Source: Lactobacillus sp. ESL0246 (GTDB lineage: Bacteria > Bacillota > Bacilli > Lactobacillales > Lactobacillaceae). Taken from it: a DNA stretch of 64,000 nt. Under the pieces are notes generated by a model, which did no database searches, was not told the DNA's origin, and was given only the letters and a program-made list of their open reading frames with translations. Positions 42,983-51,929 of this stretch are shown here, one piece after another. A program made the translations under genes and the position numbers. Within the stretch, counting starts at the first letter, position 1, and each line of letters starts with the position of its first letter. The DNA lies in contig NZ_REHC01000006.1 of assembly GCF_003692965.1 (NCBI RefSeq), forward strand, positions 62,001 to 126,000, written 5' to 3'.

Positions 42983-43861
42983 ATGAAAGATAGATTCGTA
43001 GGTAGTATCGAAGCAGGTGGCACTAAGTTTATTGTTGCAGTTGAGGATGTTAAAAATAATAATGTAATTGCTAAGGATAGAATCTCGACAGAAAATCCTA
43101 AGGAAACTCTAAAGGAGTGTGCGACCTTTTTTAAAAAGCATCCCATTGATGCATTAGGTATTGGAACCTTTGGTCCAATAGATATTAATAAAAACTCACG
43201 TACTTATGGTTATATTCTTGATACGCCCAAGCATGGATGGTCAGGCACGAATTTTAAAGGCTTTTTTGAAAAAGAATTAAATATCCCTGTAGCAATGACT
43301 ACTGATGTTAATGCTTCTGCGTATGGAGAATATATTGCAAGAGGTAAGAATGAAACAAATACATACTTTTATGTCACTATCGGTACTGGCATTGGTGCAG
43401 GAAATGTACAAGCAGGGAAATTTGTCGGTCTTAATAATCATCCTGAAATGGGACATATGTTGATTACTCCTTATCCAGGAGATGACTTTAAAGGTTCGTG
43501 TCCTTTTCATGGCAATAAGTGCGTAGAGGGAATGGCAGCTGGTCCTAGTCTACAAGGAAGAACTGGTATCCCTGGTGAGAAGCTCTCACGTGATAATATC
43601 GTCTTTACTTACTCGGCATATTATTTAGCACAAATGCTATTTAATGCCTACATGACTTTAAGACCTGATGTAATGGTAGTAGGTGGCTCAGTGTTGAATG
43701 AAGACGATCTTGTAAAAGTACGTAAATATTTTGATGAATTTAATAATAATTATGTCGCTACACCTAACTTAAATGATTTAATAGTAATGCCAGCAGTTAC
43801 GGAAAATGGTTCAGCAACCTTAGGTAACTTTGAAATGGCAAAGGCCATTTTGGAAGATTAA
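42983..43861 (+). CDS. ROK-family fructokinase/hexokinase
   Basis: 292 residues. An N-terminal phosphate loop (GSIEAGGTKFIVAVED), the catalytic Asp region GTFGPIDIN and TTDVNASAYGEY, and the Zn-binding ROK motif EMGHMLITPY...CPFHGNKCVEGMAAGPSL. This combination is typical of ScrK/BsFRK-type ATP-dependent fructokinases, many of which also accept mannose. Next to manA and three mannosidases it would phosphorylate free mannose or fructose set free by the mannosidases. GAAAGAAG precedes the ATG. Confidence 0.9.
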   Translation: MKDRFVGSIEAGGTKFIVAVEDVKNNNVIAKDRISTENPKETLKECATFFKKHPIDALGIGTFGPIDINKNSRTYGYILDTPKHGWSGTNFKGFFEKELNIPVAMTTDVNASAYGEYIARGKNETNTYFYVTIGTGIGAGNVQAGKFVGLNNHPEMGHMLITPYPGDDFKGSCPFHGNKCVEGMAAGPSLQGRTGIPGEKLSRDNIVFTYSAYYLAQMLFNAYMTLRPDVMVVGGSVLNEDDLVKVRKYFDEFNNNYVATPNLNDLIVMPAVTENGSATLGNFEMAKAILED

Positions 43862-43875
43862 AAGTTTGATTTGAT

Positions 43876-43919
43876 AAATAAAGCCATCCTCTTTTTTATG
43901 AAGATAGCTTTATTTTTTT
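43876..43919. terminator. Bidirectional terminator between ROK kinase and LysR genes
   Basis: AAATAAAGC-ATC pairs with GAT-GCTTTATTT, with T-runs on both sides. It serves the convergent genes. Confidence 0.82.
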
Positions 43920-43925
43920 GGCTAA

Positions 43926-44834
43926 TTAGCTATCGTATAACTGCAGATTGATGAACTCGTTTCTAATCCATTTACAAAAGATTGAAGCTGGAGTTATGTT
44001 GTTATTGTTTAATTTGGCAATTCCGTAGTGCGGATGTATAGCATATTTAAGATCTACGTTGATAAGCTCATGATCTTCCGGATCGGTAACAAAATCAGCC
44101 CAAATTCCAACGCCCAAGTTTGCGTGAGTCATTGTATTGGCAACAGAAATATTATTTGCAAAAGCCAAGTTCAACACTTTATTCGCTTTTTGAATTGATT
44201 TTTGTAAATCATCTTGAGAAGGAGGACACCAGCGACTATCTGACATGATTAATCGATAATTTTTTAAATCCGTGAGATCTAACTTATCTAACTTTGGTTT
44301 GTATCCTGAGTTTTTGAAAAAATGTACCTGGTAGCTGCCTTCATATAAATCAATGTATTTCACGTTACTAATGCCAGCAATAATATCAGGCATCGTTAAA
44401 ATGACATCGCATTCTCCAGATTGTAATTGAGTTTTAAGATCGTAATGGTCAAAATTTGCTAAGTATATATTGAATTTACTATGCTGTCTTTTAAATGCTC
44501 TAACAATTTTTGGAACCATTTTTACTTCGTATGGTGTGCCACTGTATCCTAGTGTAAAGTCAACATCATTACCATTAGACAAACGTTGAGACTCTTGAAC
44601 AGTTTTATAGTAGCTATTTAACATTGGCTTAATTCCTTGATAGAAATTAGAGCCACTTTTAGTTAAATTGACCGAGCGTCTAGTTCTAGTGAACAACTGA
44701 AAACCTAACTCACGCTCCATCTTAGCAATGTTTTGCGACACCGCTGGTTGTGAGATATATATTTGAGCTGCTGTTTTTGAGTAATTGAGAGTTTCAGCAA
44801 GATTTATGAAGACCCTTAAATTCTCAGTATTCAT
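43926..44834 (-). CDS. LysR-family transcriptional regulator
   Basis: 302 residues. N-terminal winged helix-turn-helix (LRVFINLAETLNYSKTAAQIYISQPAVSQNIAKMERELG, about 5-45) and a periplasmic-binding-like effector domain (about 90-300). It is transcribed away from the FMN/FAD reductase gene, the classic LysR arrangement. A long dyad of TTATAA-type half sites lies between them. It most likely activates the reductase gene in response to its substrate; the effector is unknown. Confidence 0.9.
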   Translation of the reverse strand: MNTENLRVFINLAETLNYSKTAAQIYISQPAVSQNIAKMERELGFQLFTRTRRSVNLTKSGSNFYQGIKPMLNSYYKTVQESQRLSNGNDVDFTLGYSGTPYEVKMVPKIVRAFKRQHSKFNIYLANFDHYDLKTQLQSGECDVILTMPDIIAGISNVKYIDLYEGSYQVHFFKNSGYKPKLDKLDLTDLKNYRLIMSDSRWCPPSQDDLQKSIQKANKVLNLAFANNISVANTMTHANLGVGIWADFVTDPEDHELINVDLKYAIHPHYGIAKLNNNNITPASIFCKWIRNEFINLQLYDS

Positions 44835-44858
44835 TTGATTAACCTTTATTTGAAATGC

Positions 44859-44886
44859 TTATAACTAATAACAATATTAATTATAA
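44859..44886. promoter_or_regulatory. Dyad in the LysR/reductase intergenic region
   Basis: TTATAACTAATA, four bases, TATTAATTATAA: the half sites match in 11 of 12 positions. It fits a LysR-type binding site centred about 75 bp ahead of the reductase ATG. Confidence 0.65.
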
Positions 44887-44947
44887 CCTAAATTTAGAAT
44901 TTGTTATATTAAATATGTAAGCGATAATAAGTTAAAGGAGTTTTATT

Positions 44948-46768
44948 ATGAGTAGACTTAGATCAGGTAAATATTCAGTTGTTGCTAAAGAGTACGAAGG
45001 CGAAACGATGCCTTTAGAAGTTGAGATTGAGGAAGATAAAATTCAAAAAATTACTCCACAAAGAGAAGCTACTACAGGACTAGAAGATATAGTCTTTACA
45101 ACTTTAAGCAAGAAGATCATTGATTCTCAAAGTTTAGATGTTGATGCTGTAACTGGTGCAACTCATTCTAGTAAAGGTTTAATTGAAGCAGTTGGTGAAG
45201 TTATCGAAAAAGCAGGTGGCAACAAAGCAGATTATCATTTAATTGAGACTAAATTAAATTTAGCAGATGATGATGAATTCGTATCAGATACTAAACTAAA
45301 CAAAAAAGAATACGCTGAATGGCGTAAGGTTCCTGAAAAAGTTGATAAGGAAATTAATACAGACTTCTTAATTGTTGGTGCTGGTATTGCCGGCTTGGCT
45401 TCAGCTGTACAAGCACGTCAGGAAGGTCTTGATACATTAGTCATTGAAAAGAATGGATTTGTAGCAGGTAACGGTGGTGGCGTTGAAGGTATCTTTGGTA
45501 TTAATACTAAATTGCAAAAAGAAGCTGGCATTCATGCTGAGCCAGAAGATATTATTGCTAAGGAAGCAGAATTGGGCCAATATCGTGTAGATGGATCATT
45601 TTGGGTAGACTTAATTAAAAACTCTGCAGACAATATTAACTGGTTAATTGATCTAGGAGTACAATTGACTATAGTTGATGATTACCATGGTACTTGTATG
45701 TTTCCAACGTTCCATTGGTTTAAAGGGGGGTTTGCTTCAATTGGATATGTACCTTACATGAAGAAGAAAGCTGATGAATTAGGCTCTAAATTCATGCTTG
45801 ACACCAGTGCAATTAGCGCTATTGATGAAAATGGTGTTATTAAGGGAGTTTATGCCAAGACTACAGATGGAATTGTAAAGATTAATGCTAAAGCTACGTT
45901 GTTAGCAACTGGTGGTGTAGGTCATAGTGCTAAGTTAATTAGGAAACAAGGTTGGTCAACTAAGAACTTACATTACTGCTCAATGCCTTCTAATACTGGT
46001 GACGGTTACCAAATGGCCATGTCATTAGGCGCTAAAGATATGCTTAAAGAATCACCAGAGTTCATGATGAATTATATTCAAGCTTTACCTCATGAAGGTG
46101 TTCACTTATATATTGATCCGATTAACGGCTTTATGTCGCTCCCGTCAGGTGGTCCAGTTGTGTTCGTTAATCAAAATGGTAGAAGATTTGTGAACGAGAA
46201 TGTTAAGAAATATAATCTTCTTTACCAGCGTATGGCTATTAAATCAACTAAGGTTACTTATGAAATCTTTACTCAAGATATTTATGATCAAATTACCAAG
46301 GGTGTAAAGGACGCTGACAAGATTTTGGCTAAAGCTGTTAAGACTAATGAAGGTGACTCATTATACAAGGCAGATACAGTTGAAAATTTAGCTAAAGCAG
46401 TAAGTCTTCCAGTTGAACAAGTAGTTGAGACTATTAAACAATATAATAAGTGTGCTGTAGCAGGCAAGGATGCGGAGTTTAATAAAGATAAAGAAACTTT
46501 GATTCCAATTAATAGAGCTCCTTACTATATTGCTCGTCTCGATCCGTCTAACTTAATTGGTATTGGTGGTGTCGGCTCTAACCAAAAGTTTGAAGTTATT
46601 GATGATAAATTTGAAAAGATCCCTGGTTTGTACGTGGTAGGAATGGACTCAACCATGCAATATCGTGATGTTTATACTATTACTTTGGGGGGATCAGCTT
46701 GTGCTCATGACATTAACTCTGGCCGTCATGCGGCTATGAACGCTAAAGAATACATTAAATCTATATAA
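44948..46768 (+). CDS. Fumarate-reductase-like flavoprotein with covalent FMN-binding domain
   Basis: 606 residues. The N-terminal FMN-binding domain (about 1-90) carries DAVTGATHS (residues 66-74), matching the ApbE flavinylation consensus, so FMN should be bound covalently near Ser74. The FAD-binding-2 domain follows, with LIVGAGIAGLASA (about 141-153), GGGVEGIFGIN, TGDGYQMAMSLGA and GGSACAHDINSG. Related enzymes are soluble fumarate, urocanate or acrylate-type reductases that use the substrate as an electron sink. There is no signal peptide, so it is cytoplasmic. AAAGGAG precedes the ATG. The substrate is unknown; no ApbE gene lies in this window. Confidence 0.88.
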   Translation: MSRLRSGKYSVVAKEYEGETMPLEVEIEEDKIQKITPQREATTGLEDIVFTTLSKKIIDSQSLDVDAVTGATHSSKGLIEAVGEVIEKAGGNKADYHLIETKLNLADDDEFVSDTKLNKKEYAEWRKVPEKVDKEINTDFLIVGAGIAGLASAVQARQEGLDTLVIEKNGFVAGNGGGVEGIFGINTKLQKEAGIHAEPEDIIAKEAELGQYRVDGSFWVDLIKNSADNINWLIDLGVQLTIVDDYHGTCMFPTFHWFKGGFASIGYVPYMKKKADELGSKFMLDTSAISAIDENGVIKGVYAKTTDGIVKINAKATLLATGGVGHSAKLIRKQGWSTKNLHYCSMPSNTGDGYQMAMSLGAKDMLKESPEFMMNYIQALPHEGVHLYIDPINGFMSLPSGGPVVFVNQNGRRFVNENVKKYNLLYQRMAIKSTKVTYEIFTQDIYDQITKGVKDADKILAKAVKTNEGDSLYKADTVENLAKAVSLPVEQVVETIKQYNKCAVAGKDAEFNKDKETLIPINRAPYYIARLDPSNLIGIGGVGSNQKFEVIDDKFEKIPGLYVVGMDSTMQYRDVYTITLGGSACAHDINSGRHAAMNAKEYIKSI

Positions 46769-46806
46769 AGCTAGGTAAAAAAGCCGATTTATAAACAGCT
46801 TGTATT

Positions 46807-47151
46807 ATGATAATTTATGAATATATAAAATATTATAAATTATCAATGAATAGAAGAACAAATCAAGAAATTAATAATAAATCTCCGATGATTATCCCAT
46901 TTGTTTTGAGCCCAGTAATAGGTTCATTGATCGGTTATTTTGCAACAGTAATTGGTTTTGTTAAGCCGCTAAGTGTCTTGGTACCGTGGACAACGCCGCC
47001 TATATTAAGTGGTATTTTAGCTAGTGCAGGAGATTGGAAAGTTGTTATAGTTCAAATTGTTATTTTAGCAGTCTGTACACTGTTTTATATACCTTTTATT
47101 AAAATTTCGGAAAGAGTAGCTATAAAACAAGCACAATTGTCACAAGATTAA
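46807..47151 (+). pseudogene. PTS EIIC C-terminal fragment (lactose/cellobiose family)
   Basis: About 90 residues, from PMIIPFVLSPVIGSLIGYFA through VLVPWTTPPILSGILASAGDW to LFYIPFIKISE, match the last quarter of a cellobiose-family IIC. The upstream three quarters, including the substrate site, are missing, and the codons before it are unrelated. No ribosome-binding site precedes the ATG. It could be the other end of the IIC truncated at 30.1-30.5 kb. Confidence 0.75.
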
Positions 47152-47172
47152 AATAAATAGCTTATATTTCGT

Positions 47173-47219
47173 AAAAAACCTGTTAATCAAGTTGTTTAAT
47201 ATTGATTAACAGGTTTTTT
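47173..47219. terminator. Bidirectional terminator
   Basis: A perfect 18-bp stem (AAAAAACCTGTTAATCAA with its complement) around an 11-base loop, between the IIC fragment and the minus-strand DUF2188 gene. Confidence 0.93.
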
Positions 47220-47228
47220 AGATATTAG

Positions 47229-47465
47229 TTAACCCTTAACGTTAGGATCATCATGACCATAAGAATTTTTCAGATTAATTTGACCATTTCTTTTTTGGCT
47301 AATCAATTCACTTTTTTCTTCTTGGGCTCTATTTTTAGCATATTTTAAAGCATCTTCTTTGCGATCAAATAATTTTGAAGGCTTTTTATTGCCTTCTAAG
47401 CGCACTCCCCATTGTTCTCCATGGGTTACTACCCAAACATTTTTACCAATTTTTTCTTCACTCAT
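47229..47465 (-). CDS. DUF2188 domain-containing protein
   Basis: A 78-residue small soluble protein. VWVVTHGEQWGVRLEGNKKPSKLFDRKEDALKYAKNRAQEE is the DUF2188 pattern (xVxPxxxGWxVxxEGxxxxxxxxxTKxEAIxxA). The C-terminus NGQINLKNSYGHDDPNVKG is also family-typical (G.I...N.YG.D..P). The function of the family is unknown. AGAGGTAA precedes the ATG. Confidence 0.82.
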   Translation of the reverse strand: MSEEKIGKNVWVVTHGEQWGVRLEGNKKPSKLFDRKEDALKYAKNRAQEEKSELISQKRNGQINLKNSYGHDDPNVKG

Positions 47466-47767
47466 AGTGTTACCTCTTTTCGTAATATTTAAGATAATTA
47501 TACAACCATCTTTTAGAAAGCGGTAACATTTGAGCGCGGTAGTGTATTTTATGTTGACGAATACTTCATAATAAATAAAATCACAATCAAAACTAACCGA
47601 GATTTTGTTTGTTCAAAACTAAAAACTAGGCAAAGACATCTGATTACGATTAATACACTACATACTGATAAAATAATACTTACTTTTATTTGCTTACCAA
47701 CCTTGCTTTTCACTTTAAATTAAACCATATTGACTTGTTTTTTGACTAGTAAATCTTTAAAATCTAA
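47466..47767. other. Intergenic region between divergent genes
   Basis: 302 bases without an ORF. TTGACT hexamers near 47729 and 47741 may belong to the promoter of the epimerase gene, but the -10 spacing is not convincing. No repeats were noticed. Confidence 0.4.
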
Positions 47768-47779
47768 TTGGAGGTTTTT

Positions 47780-48922
47780 ATGAATAAAATAAAGGTAATG
47801 TCGGTTTTTGGTACTAGGCCAGAGGCAATTAAAATGTCTCCCTTAGTGTTGAAATTGCAGTCTGATGATCGTTTTGAAGCTGTGACAGTTGTTAGTGCAC
47901 AACATCGAGAAATGTTAGATCAGGTTCTTGATATTTTTAAAATTACCCCAGACTATGATTTTAATATTATGAAGAAAAACCAAACTCTTGAGGAAATTAC
48001 TGCTAAGGTAATGATAGATCTGGCTACTGTAATAAAAAAAGAAAATCCGAATATTGTATTAGTTCATGGCGATACGACAACGAGTTTTGCAGCTAGTTTA
48101 GCGAGTTTTTATGAGCAATGCAGAATTGGGCATGTTGAAGCTGGATTGAGGACATGGAATAAATATTCACCATTTCCTGAAGAAATGAATCGACAAATGA
48201 CGGATGATCTTAGTGACCTTTATTTTGCTCCAACCCAAACTAGTAAGGAAAACTTGTTGCGTGAAAATCATCAAGCAAAAAATATTTTTGTTACTGGTAA
48301 TACAGCAATTGATGCACTTGAACAGACGGTGCAAAAAAACTATCATCATAAGGTCTTGGATTTAATTCAGCCTGGTAACCGAATAATTTTGGTAACCATG
48401 CATCGACGAGAAAATCAAGGTGCCCCCATGCGTCGCGTTTTTAAGGTTATGAAAGAGATTGTTGATAGCCATGAAAACGTGGAAATTGTTTACCCAGTTC
48501 ATTTGTCACCTAAGGTTCAACGGGTTGCGCACGAAATTTTAAGTAACCATCCCCGGATTCACTTAATTGCTCCTCTAGATGTAGTTGATTTTCATAATCT
48601 TGCTAAGCGTAGTTATTTTATTATGACAGATTCCGGTGGTGTACAAGAAGAGGCGCCAGCACTAAATAAACCGGTTTTAGTCTTAAGAGACACCACTGAA
48701 CGACCAGAAGGCGTTAAGGCTGGAACCCTAAAATTAGTTGGTACCGAGGTTGCTGAAGTTCGCAAAGCGATGCTTGAATTACTGGACAACAAACAAATAT
48801 ATGACCAAATGTCACATGCCCAAAATCCTTATGGAGATGGGCACGCTTGTGACAGAATAATTGACGATATAGCATATTACTTTGCTAAAGATAAAATGAT
48901 TAGACCTGCTGATTTTAGTTAA
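47780..48922 (+). CDS. wecB: UDP-N-acetylglucosamine 2-epimerase (non-hydrolysing)
   Basis: 380 residues. VMSVFGTRPEAIKMSPLV (UDP-site), VHGDTTTSFAASLA, GHVEAGLRTWNKYSPFPEEMNRQMTDDLSD with the catalytic acids, VTMHRRENQG and MTDSGGVQEEAPALNKPVLVLRDTTERPEG are the full set of WecB/MnaA motifs. It interconverts UDP-GlcNAc and UDP-ManNAc for the linkage unit of wall teichoic acid or for capsule. The start is ATG 47780 after GGAGG, not the earlier TTG. Monocistronic with a terminator. Confidence 0.94.
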   Translation: MNKIKVMSVFGTRPEAIKMSPLVLKLQSDDRFEAVTVVSAQHREMLDQVLDIFKITPDYDFNIMKKNQTLEEITAKVMIDLATVIKKENPNIVLVHGDTTTSFAASLASFYEQCRIGHVEAGLRTWNKYSPFPEEMNRQMTDDLSDLYFAPTQTSKENLLRENHQAKNIFVTGNTAIDALEQTVQKNYHHKVLDLIQPGNRIILVTMHRRENQGAPMRRVFKVMKEIVDSHENVEIVYPVHLSPKVQRVAHEILSNHPRIHLIAPLDVVDFHNLAKRSYFIMTDSGGVQEEAPALNKPVLVLRDTTERPEGVKAGTLKLVGTEVAEVRKAMLELLDNKQIYDQMSHAQNPYGDGHACDRIIDDIAYYFAKDKMIRPADFS

Positions 48923-48963
48923 AAATTGGTTTGGATGTAAATATAATGGTCAAAAGTTCACGT

Positions 48964-48998
48964 AAAAAGCCCGGAGAAACAAGTTCTTCGGGCTTTTT
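48964..48998. terminator. Bidirectional terminator after wecB
   Basis: AAAAAGCCCG pairs with CGGGCTTTTT around a 15-base loop. It also serves the convergent GtrA gene. Confidence 0.9.
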
Positions 48999-48999
48999 A

Positions 49000-49527
49000 C
49001 TAATCGTTATTTTTCTTATACGACTTAATTTTTCTTTTAGCTTTTTCAATCATTGATGTTTCCTGTGCTTGGAAAACGGATCTAGTAGTCAAATAGTTGA
49101 AAATACCAATTAAGAGTTGATCGATTATTTTTACCCATAAAGCATTAAGATGCAACCAGGAAAGTCCCACTAACATAATTAAACTATCAGGAATTAAGCT
49201 GATGATTCTATATGTAAAGAAAACAATTAGCTTCTGCCAAGTTGAATGTTCATGATCAACATTATTTGTAAAAACTGCAGTTTGATTAAAATAAAATGAT
49301 GCTAAATTTGAAGTCACAAATGCAATCGTATTAGAAACCAAAACGACACTGTGCCACCACTTGTGTAGAACCATAAAAACAACGGTATTGATTAGGGCAG
49401 CAATAAAGCCAAAAATCATATACACAAATAAATTTCTGTGACGCTTAACCAAGTTTTGAGCTAAGTGATGAATTTTAGGATCAGAGGTTGAGTCAAATTG
49501 ATTGAAATCGTTTTTGTTTTTAATCAT
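49000..49527 (-). CDS. GtrA-family membrane protein
   Basis: 175 residues with four membrane helices. FVYMIFGFIAALINTVVFMVL, then AFVTSNLASFYFNQTAVF and a final NYLTTRSVF match the GtrA/GtcA pattern (F..VG......D...f.l; Nf...r..vF). Family members help flip or position lipid-linked sugars for teichoic acid or polysaccharide decoration. The start overlaps the end of the flavodoxin gene by eight bases (ATGATTAA), so the two are co-transcribed. Confidence 0.85.
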   Translation of the reverse strand: MIKNKNDFNQFDSTSDPKIHHLAQNLVKRHRNLFVYMIFGFIAALINTVVFMVLHKWWHSVVLVSNTIAFVTSNLASFYFNQTAVFTNNVDHEHSTWQKLIVFFTYRIISLIPDSLIMLVGLSWLHLNALWVKIIDQLLIGIFNYLTTRSVFQAQETSMIEKAKRKIKSYKKNND

Positions 49528-49966
49528 TTAATTGTTCAGCCATTTCTTTAGCAGCGTGGTCAATCATGGTAATAGCATCATCATCGGGTGCATTCTCAAT
49601 TGTAACCGGTTTGGTAATTTCTTTAGCACCTATCTGTTTAAATATTTTTTCAAAATCAAAGACATTTTCACAAAAATGATCCGCATAAACTTTATCACCA
49701 CTACCCATAACTGCAAAATATTTCCCAGTTAAGTCCAAATCCTTTAATTGATCATAAAAGTCCAATAGATCATCGGTCATATTGCCCTCACCATATGTAT
49801 AAGTGACAAATACACACAAATCACTTGCTAAATAATCACTGGCATCAGTAAATTCGGCTTCACTTGTTTCAACGTCAAAGCCATAATCTTGCAGATCTTC
49901 TTCTAAGATTTCTGCTATATCTGCATCATTGCCTGTCATGCTTGCGTAGACAATTCTCGCATTCAT
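49520..49966 (-). CDS. Flavodoxin
   Basis: 148 residues. ARIVYASMTGNDADIAEIL is the FMN phosphate-binding loop (S/T-x-T/S-G-N), and VFVTYTYGEGNMTDDLLDF and FAVMGSGDKVYADHFCENVF are the two isoalloxazine-flanking loops of long-chain-like flavodoxins. It is a small electron carrier. I start it at MNARIVY (49966), since AAAGG lies ahead of it; an upstream in-frame ATG would add 15 residues. Its redox partner is not encoded nearby. Confidence 0.92.
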   Translation of the reverse strand: MNARIVYASMTGNDADIAEILEEDLQDYGFDVETSEAEFTDASDYLASDLCVFVTYTYGEGNMTDDLLDFYDQLKDLDLTGKYFAVMGSGDKVYADHFCENVFDFEKIFKQIGAKEITKPVTIENAPDDDAITMIDHAAKEMAEQLND

Positions 49967-50112
49967 ACTATCCATACCTTTCACATATTGGTTTATCATA
50001 ATATTATACATAAATTCATAAGGTTGATAAAATTTTTTGGTAAACTTTTAAAAAATGCAATAAAAAAGATATAATTAAGAAAAAAATTATTTTACAAGAG
50101 GAGAAGTTAAAT

Positions 50113-50940
50113 TTGATTACAATTAAATCTGTTCGGGAACTTAAAGGAATGCAAGCTTCGGGACGACTTTTAGCATCAATGTTTGAAGGACTTCGTGATG
50201 TAATTAAGCCGAAAATAACCACTTGGGAAATTGAAGAATTTTGTCAAAAATTCGTTAAAAGCCGAGGTGGGCGATTATCCGAACAAGGATTTGAAGGATA
50301 CAAATATGGTACTTGTATTTCAGTTAATGATCAGATTGCCCATGCTACGCCACGCAAGGATACTATTTTAAATGAAGGTGATTTGGTAAAAGTTGACGTC
50401 ACCTGTAATTTAAATGGTTTTGAAACGGATTCGTGTACAACATATGCGGTGGGTGACATTTCTGATGAAGATCGTGATCTAATGGAAACGACAAAGAAAG
50501 CGATGTATCTTGGGATCGATCAGGCGGTTTTAGGCAACAGAATTGGAGATATTGGAGCTGCAATTCAACATTACGTTGAACAAGTGCATCATTATGGTGA
50601 TGTTAAGGAATTAGTTGGTCATGGAATTCAACCAAGTATTCATGAAGACCCCGAAGTGCCTCACTGGGGTAAAGCTGGTCATGGGTTACGTCTTCGTGAA
50701 GGAATGACTATTACCTGTGAACCAATGGTTGAAGCTGGCGGGGATTGGCGAATTGAGCAAAAAAGTGTGAATGATCCAAATGATGATTGGGTATTTTATG
50801 CCACACCAGATGGTTCTAAATCAGCCCAATTTGAGCATACATTTGCAATTACAAAGGATGGTCCTAAAATTTTGACTTTACAAAAACCATATGATGGTTA
50901 TGAAAAATATTTACCGCATTTTGATGAAATGGATGACTAA
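50113..50940 (+). CDS. map: Methionine aminopeptidase, type I
   Basis: 275 residues. The five metal ligands are in place: Asp and Asp (VKVDVTCNLNGFETDSC), His (VGHGIQPSIHEDPEVPHW), Glu (TCEPMVEAG) and Glu (AQFEHTFAI); the substrate His is in QIAHATP. It removes initiator Met. The protein is longer than E. coli MetAP by a C-terminal extension (ILTLQKPYDGYEKYLPHFDEMDD) typical of lactobacilli. TTG start at 50113 after GAGGAGA. The YihY gene begins six bp after its stop. Confidence 0.92.
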   Translation: MITIKSVRELKGMQASGRLLASMFEGLRDVIKPKITTWEIEEFCQKFVKSRGGRLSEQGFEGYKYGTCISVNDQIAHATPRKDTILNEGDLVKVDVTCNLNGFETDSCTTYAVGDISDEDRDLMETTKKAMYLGIDQAVLGNRIGDIGAAIQHYVEQVHHYGDVKELVGHGIQPSIHEDPEVPHWGKAGHGLRLREGMTITCEPMVEAGGDWRIEQKSVNDPNDDWVFYATPDGSKSAQFEHTFAITKDGPKILTLQKPYDGYEKYLPHFDEMDD

Positions 50941-50945
50941 AGTGA

Positions 50946-51863
50946 ATGGTTAAAAAAGCTGGGTCAGCTAAGTCAAGAATAGTTTTATTTTACAAAACGG
51001 TTTCACAGAAATTTACTCAAGGAGAAGTTCTAACAAGTGCAATTGCAATTGCTTACTATGTTTTGTTTTCAATATTTCCTTTAATTATTATTATTGGAAA
51101 TATTTTGCCGTTATTTCATATTGATACAGGACCAATCGCAAGTTACCTAAAGCTGATTTTTCCTGATAGAATTGCTAAATTTATCATGCCAATTATTAAT
51201 TCACTACTAAAAAACAAATCTACGGGTTATATTTCATTTGGTATTGTTTTAGCACTCTGGTCAGTTTCTTCATTAGTTAATGCAATTCGAATAGGAATGA
51301 ATCGAATTTATGGTGTTCGGATGGTTGAATTACAACAAAAGTTACTAATTACTGTTTGGACGCGCTCAATTACCATTATTTTGACCAATCTAATGATTAT
51401 TAGTTTTACTTTGCTTAGTTTAACCTTCATTTTTGGTCAACAGACTTTGGAATTTTTACGTCCGATTTTTTCGATTTCAATTGGTGATTTAGAAAAAGTA
51501 TTTAATTATCGTTATCCGGTAGTAATTATTACTATGCTTGGTGCTTTATATTATTTGAACTATTTTTTGCCAAATATTAAGTTGAAGAAAAGGGTAATCT
51601 GGCCAGGAGTTTTTACTACATTAATTGGGTGGCTGTTATTATCATGGCTTTTTGGATTTTATCTTCATCATTTTCATATTAGTTGGGAAAATTATGGCAT
51701 TATTGGTACCTTTATTATCTTTATGTTATGGTTAAATATCTCTTCGATTTTATTTTTAATTGGAACATGTGTTAATGCGGCTATCGTAACACTTAATTAT
51801 GGTGAAGTTCAGTATTCAGTTGGTCATTTAGCTGAATATATTCAAAAAAAACGCAGAACTTAG
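50946..51863 (+). CDS. YihY/virulence factor BrkB family membrane protein
   Basis: 305 residues with six membrane helices. AIAIAYYVLFSIFPLIIIIGNI, LWSVSSLVNAIRIGMNRIYGV and YGIIGTFIIFMLWLNISSILFLIGTCVNA are typical of the BrkB/YihY family (formerly called RNase BN by mistake). Function uncertain, possibly lipid or solute transport. It is coupled to map (5-base gap), and galU follows after 66 bp. Confidence 0.9.
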   Translation: MVKKAGSAKSRIVLFYKTVSQKFTQGEVLTSAIAIAYYVLFSIFPLIIIIGNILPLFHIDTGPIASYLKLIFPDRIAKFIMPIINSLLKNKSTGYISFGIVLALWSVSSLVNAIRIGMNRIYGVRMVELQQKLLITVWTRSITIILTNLMIISFTLLSLTFIFGQQTLEFLRPIFSISIGDLEKVFNYRYPVVIITMLGALYYLNYFLPNIKLKKRVIWPGVFTTLIGWLLLSWLFGFYLHHFHISWENYGIIGTFIIFMLWLNISSILFLIGTCVNAAIVTLNYGEVQYSVGHLAEYIQKKRRT

Positions 51864-51929
51864 TACTGGAACCAGATAAATAAATTTTGTATATTAAAGA
51901 ATAAAAGTATAAAAGAAAGTGTATAAAGT

